Source: Amorphochlora amoebiformis (lineage: Eukaryota > Cercozoa > Chlorarachniophyceae). Taken from it: a stretch of 64,000 nucleotides of DNA. The notes under the pieces are model-generated. The model did not search any database and was not told the origin of the DNA. It saw only the letters and a list, made by a program, of their open reading frames with translations. The translations under genes and the position numbers were made by a program. This document shows, piece by piece, positions 59,899 to 64,000 of this stretch. Each line of letters opens with the position of its first letter. The stretch's first letter is position 1. Location: the NCBI GenBank assembly GCA_054601695.1, contig BAAHQB010000477.1:1-64000 (forward strand), read 5' to 3'.

Positions 59899-60325
59899 TA
59901 CATACATATACACATATATATATATATATATAAACACATATATAACATCTATCCTTACATCTCAATATTTACACAATACATACTACACCATACCAATTAA
60001 AACATATTCTCCGCCCACCCAGGCTGGAATCATGAAGCGGTTCTCAACTATCGCCAACAGCACCACACTCTTCAAAATCTCCATGAAATCCTCCCCTACG
60101 GCCCCCGCCGTCGAACTCGGAAGCCTGGTTACCGAGAGCGAGTGCGTGACGTCCAAGTATGGTGACGAAAAGCTCATGATCCGCCACCAGAGGGTGGAGG
60201 AGGATTGGAGTCTTCGCCCTGATTGGATCAAGGACATCCCCGACTCGGCTTGCTTCCCAAACAAGCCAGGAACCCCTGCACCAGCTAAGTGTGAGAATAA
60301 GAAGGGTCGTTTTGCTCTGTCATAG
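58465..60325 (+). CDS. Secreted catalase-like (haem-dependent catalase superfamily) protein
   Basis: Four exons: 58465-58721, 58816-59380, 59572-59712 and 60023-60325, 421 codons, stop TAG. The N-terminus is a signal peptide ([18 protein letters not shown]). A Cys-rich segment follows: [14 protein letters not shown], then [11 protein letters not shown] across the first junction, and YDYCVY. The downstream domain has [77 protein letters not shown] and, near the end, [20 protein letters not shown] recall this arrangement from catalase-fold proteins of unknown function in algae and other protists. Catalytic His and haem-ligand Tyr were not assigned, so peroxidase activity is unproven. The first donor (AAATG|GTATTG) was chosen over downstream (TG)n sites because only it restores the CDWCYT motif and frame. 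Confidence 0.75.
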
Positions 60326-60890
60326 GAAGGACTCCGGAGGGGGATTGATATATCAGACCACGCTCAGAATGGATCATTGCTCATTTTTTTTTTTTCCCAA
60401 ATAACGAATTACATACTAGTTGTATGATCTCGGCGGACACTAATTATTGCATTTTTTTGAAACTTTGAATCTAAAAGCTATTATTTATTATAATCTGGAT
60501 AATAATTTATATATTCGAACTTAGTTCTAGCCTTATCATGATCTACAATAGATTTTAGATATATGATATATACTGGATTTAGAGGATATATCACACCGCA
60601 TTGCGATTGTACAAGAGAGGCCCCTAACCGCAGTGTCCGAGTACACTGTTTCTACTACTACTAGTACTAGTACTAGTGTTTTAGTTTAAGTACATTAACT
60701 TAAGTAGTTTACTAGAGTTATATCATCTAGCCGTTTGTACTATAGTTAAGTACAAACAGTATGTAATTATACTTGATTCTAGTAGTTATAACTGCCGCGA
60801 TTTAGGCTTTTACTCTTGAAAAATTGATCTTCAGATTTAGACTTAATGTAATTATTTGAACCTAGCAAACCTCACAAGTTGTTGCGGATG
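60326..60890. other. Unique AT-rich 3' region with ACTAGT repeats
   Basis: Follows the catalase-like stop. Contains T12 at 60385 and CTACTACTAGTACTAGTACT at 60650-60678. No coding signal. Confidence 0.5.
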
Positions 60891-61200
60891 CCATGCTGCG
60901 CAGGGCGGCGGATGTACGAGGGTCAACTAGGTCAACAAATACGTATACCACATACGTACGCACCAATGTATTCCACACGAGTACACTTATGATACAACAA
61001 ACGTATATCAGATGCGTATCTCCCAACATATACCAAACTTTAGTACGTACGCACATGCGTACCTGCGAACTTGTATCAACATACGTACGTACATACGTAC
61101 GACCGACATAAGTATCGACATGCGCACCTGTAGTTTGTATCAACTTAATATTATAGTATGGTATATAATATTTCATAGTAAATATATTTATAAATATATT

Positions 61201-61255
<55 letters not shown>

Positions 61256-61440
61256 CATACGCACCAAGATCTAGAGATACGCGCGCGCGCGCGTACGTAC
61301 GTACCATACGTACCAAACTTATTTTTTTCAACATGCACATTTCTGTAGTATCGATCCAAATAAAATGAAAAACAATTAACAATTAGCAACCAATACGTTG
61401 AAACAATGTATGTTTCCCTTTTACAGTGTGTCCACATACA
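60891..61440. repeat. TACG/CGTACGTA-rich region with a (CG)n core
   Basis: Many palindromic ACGTACGTACATACGTACG-type words at 60945-61135 and 61278-61312, including GCGCGCGCGCGCGTACGTAC. (TA)n lies between (61150-61250). Open frames rich in Arg-Thr-Tyr arise from the repeat. Confidence 0.65.
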
Positions 61441-61702
61441 TTGGATGGGAGTGTTGGAAACTCAACATTATGCGCATGGCGGCCAATTCATGCCAATTAA
61501 ATTATTTAAATATGAATGAAGTTAATTTATTTAAACTCATGCACATCGATTAGACCAGAATATTAGCTCAACGCCTTCAAGTGTTACAAACTTGCTGTGA
61601 TGATTGTATACATACATACATATATACACAAGTGATAGAGGAGTAGTTCTAGTAGTTAGTAGGTGATCTCACTTTATATATTCTGGATGATACACACACA
61701 TA

Positions 61703-61739
<37 letters not shown>

Positions 61740-61743
61740 ATAT

Positions 61744-61791
<48 letters not shown>

Positions 61792-62067
61792 TAAGTTTAC
61801 ACCAGTATATATAGGCCTACTATACATTCATATGGCTTTAGTTCGATTACCAGACAATATTCAAAAATTAACATCTACAAACTCTGTATATATAAACCAC
61901 AAACGTAACCAACACAACCAATCCTCATCTAGCTAACTAATACCTCGAAAACACATTCTGGACAGACGTCTTTTAGTTAATTCTGCCCAAAATCCGGAAT
62001 TATCTTCGAAATAGTGGGGTGACCGGAGGCAGCTTTTTCCCGAGGATTGAAGTCTTGTCGGACTTAC
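61441..62067. other. Mostly unique sequence, no gene recognised
   Basis: Ordinary AT-rich sequence with (TA)n at 61708-61790. Its right end borders a possible minus-strand exon. No long frame. Confidence 0.4.
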
Positions 62068-62125
62068 GCTGCGGACGATTCTTTGGGGCCGCAGGGTCTA
62101 GGCCGGGCTCTGTATATGATCCTCC
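62068..62125 (-). CDS. Possible minus-strand exon
   Basis: On the minus strand CTCCTCTAG precedes a 58-nt segment ending at CGCAGC|GTAAGT, a strong donor. It is open as [19 protein letters not shown]. No partner exon was identified and the family is unknown. Confidence 0.35.
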
Positions 62126-63060
<935 letters not shown>

Positions 63061-63091
63061 TGGGCAAACATATTTGTTTATATTACCCCAG

Positions 63092-63140
63092 CGGACCCGA
63101 ACATCGCGCAAAATGGACAGTTTTCAATCTGACATTCGAG
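63092..63140 (+). CDS. Possible 5' exon
   Basis: TTACCCCAG precedes 63092 and the segment ends CATTCGAG|GTTTGT. It is open throughout and contains an ATG in good context (AAAATGG) encoding MDSFQSDIR. No second exon within the window was identified. Confidence 0.25.
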
Positions 63141-63615
<475 letters not shown>

Positions 63616-63617
<2 letters not shown>

Positions 63618-63816
63618 TACATGTATTTGCATAGGTAGTTACCTCTTGTGGTGTCCATATATATATATATATATATATGTGTATATATTCATACATGTAT
63701 TTGCATGGGCAGTTACCTCTTGTGGTGTCCATATATATATATATATATATTTATATTCATACATGTATTTGCATAGGTAGTTACCTCTTGTGGTGTCCAT
63801 ATATATATATATATGA

Positions 63817-63871
<55 letters not shown>

Positions 63872-63918
63872 GTATATATTCATACATGTATTGCATGGGC
63901 AGTTACCTCTTGTGGTGT

Positions 63919-63955
<37 letters not shown>

Positions 63956-63998
63956 TACATGTATTTGCATAGGTAGTTACCTCTTGTGGTGTCCATAT
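63616..63998 (+). repeat. Five-copy array of an acceptor plus exon-start-like segment
   Basis: CATACATGTATTTGCATAG then GTAGTTACCTCTTGTGGTGT CC occurs at 63617-63658, 63690-63731, 63757-63799, 63880-63921 and 63954-63995, each followed by (TA)n. It has the form of the upstream exon-start copies in HIRA, so the intact exon may lie just right of the window. On the minus strand it could be an exon end with donor GTAACT. Confidence 0.8.
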
Positions 63999-64000
63999 AT

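Overview
The window is nuclear DNA of a eukaryote, almost certainly a protist or alga. Genes are cut into tiny exons (typically 21-100 nt) by spliceosomal GT-AG introns, and most introns are nearly pure (TA)n with donors reading GTATAT and acceptors reading TATATAG. Telomere-type TTAGGG/CCCTAA blocks lie at many internal sites. The augmin subunit resembles plant AUG6 more than animal HAUS6. The species cannot be fixed from the sequence. Exon models were built by hand from splice sites, reading frame and remembered family motifs; no search was run.

Layout. 181-1709 (+): last exons of an unrecognised charged, coiled-coil-like gene. 1741-3331: a TCTCGAA heptamer satellite and a 1-kb CCCTAA block. 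3332-10421 (+): about 13 small exons of a second unrecognised gene, one exon present in four tandem copies. 10.4-16.5 kb: (TA)n with a few exon-like pieces, including two possible gene ends (15347 and 16451). 18292-22400 (+): complete 7-exon HAUS6/AUG6 gene, 617 codons. 24208-26222 (-): six-exon gene for a Lys/Pro-rich 165-residue protein ending in poly-Lys. It is head-to-head with HIRA across a 298-bp spacer. 26521-56920 (+): HIRA histone chaperone, about 40 exons and 816 codons spread over 30 kb. 58465-60325 (+): four-exon gene for a secreted catalase-like protein of 421 codons. 60.3-64 kb: mostly repeats, with possible exons on both strands and a five-copy array at the right edge.

Two patterns stand out. 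First, exons of HIRA and of the gene at 3.3-10.4 kb are surrounded by partial copies of themselves. Copies upstream of an exon carry the acceptor plus exon start; copies downstream carry the exon end plus donor. This is what tandem duplication with one breakpoint in the (TA)n intron and one inside the exon would leave. Second, telomeric repeats in introns sit directly at splice sites: CCCTAA arrays end just upstream of four acceptors (3331, 31105, 39060, 43740) and a TTAGGG array starts exactly at one donor (39743). CCCTAAC contains a branch-point-like CTAAC and is pyrimidine-rich, so these arrays may have been kept as splicing signals.

The recognisable genes share no pathway: HIRA deposits histone H3.3-type nucleosomes, HAUS6 belongs to the microtubule-nucleating augmin complex, and the last is a secreted haem-protein relative.
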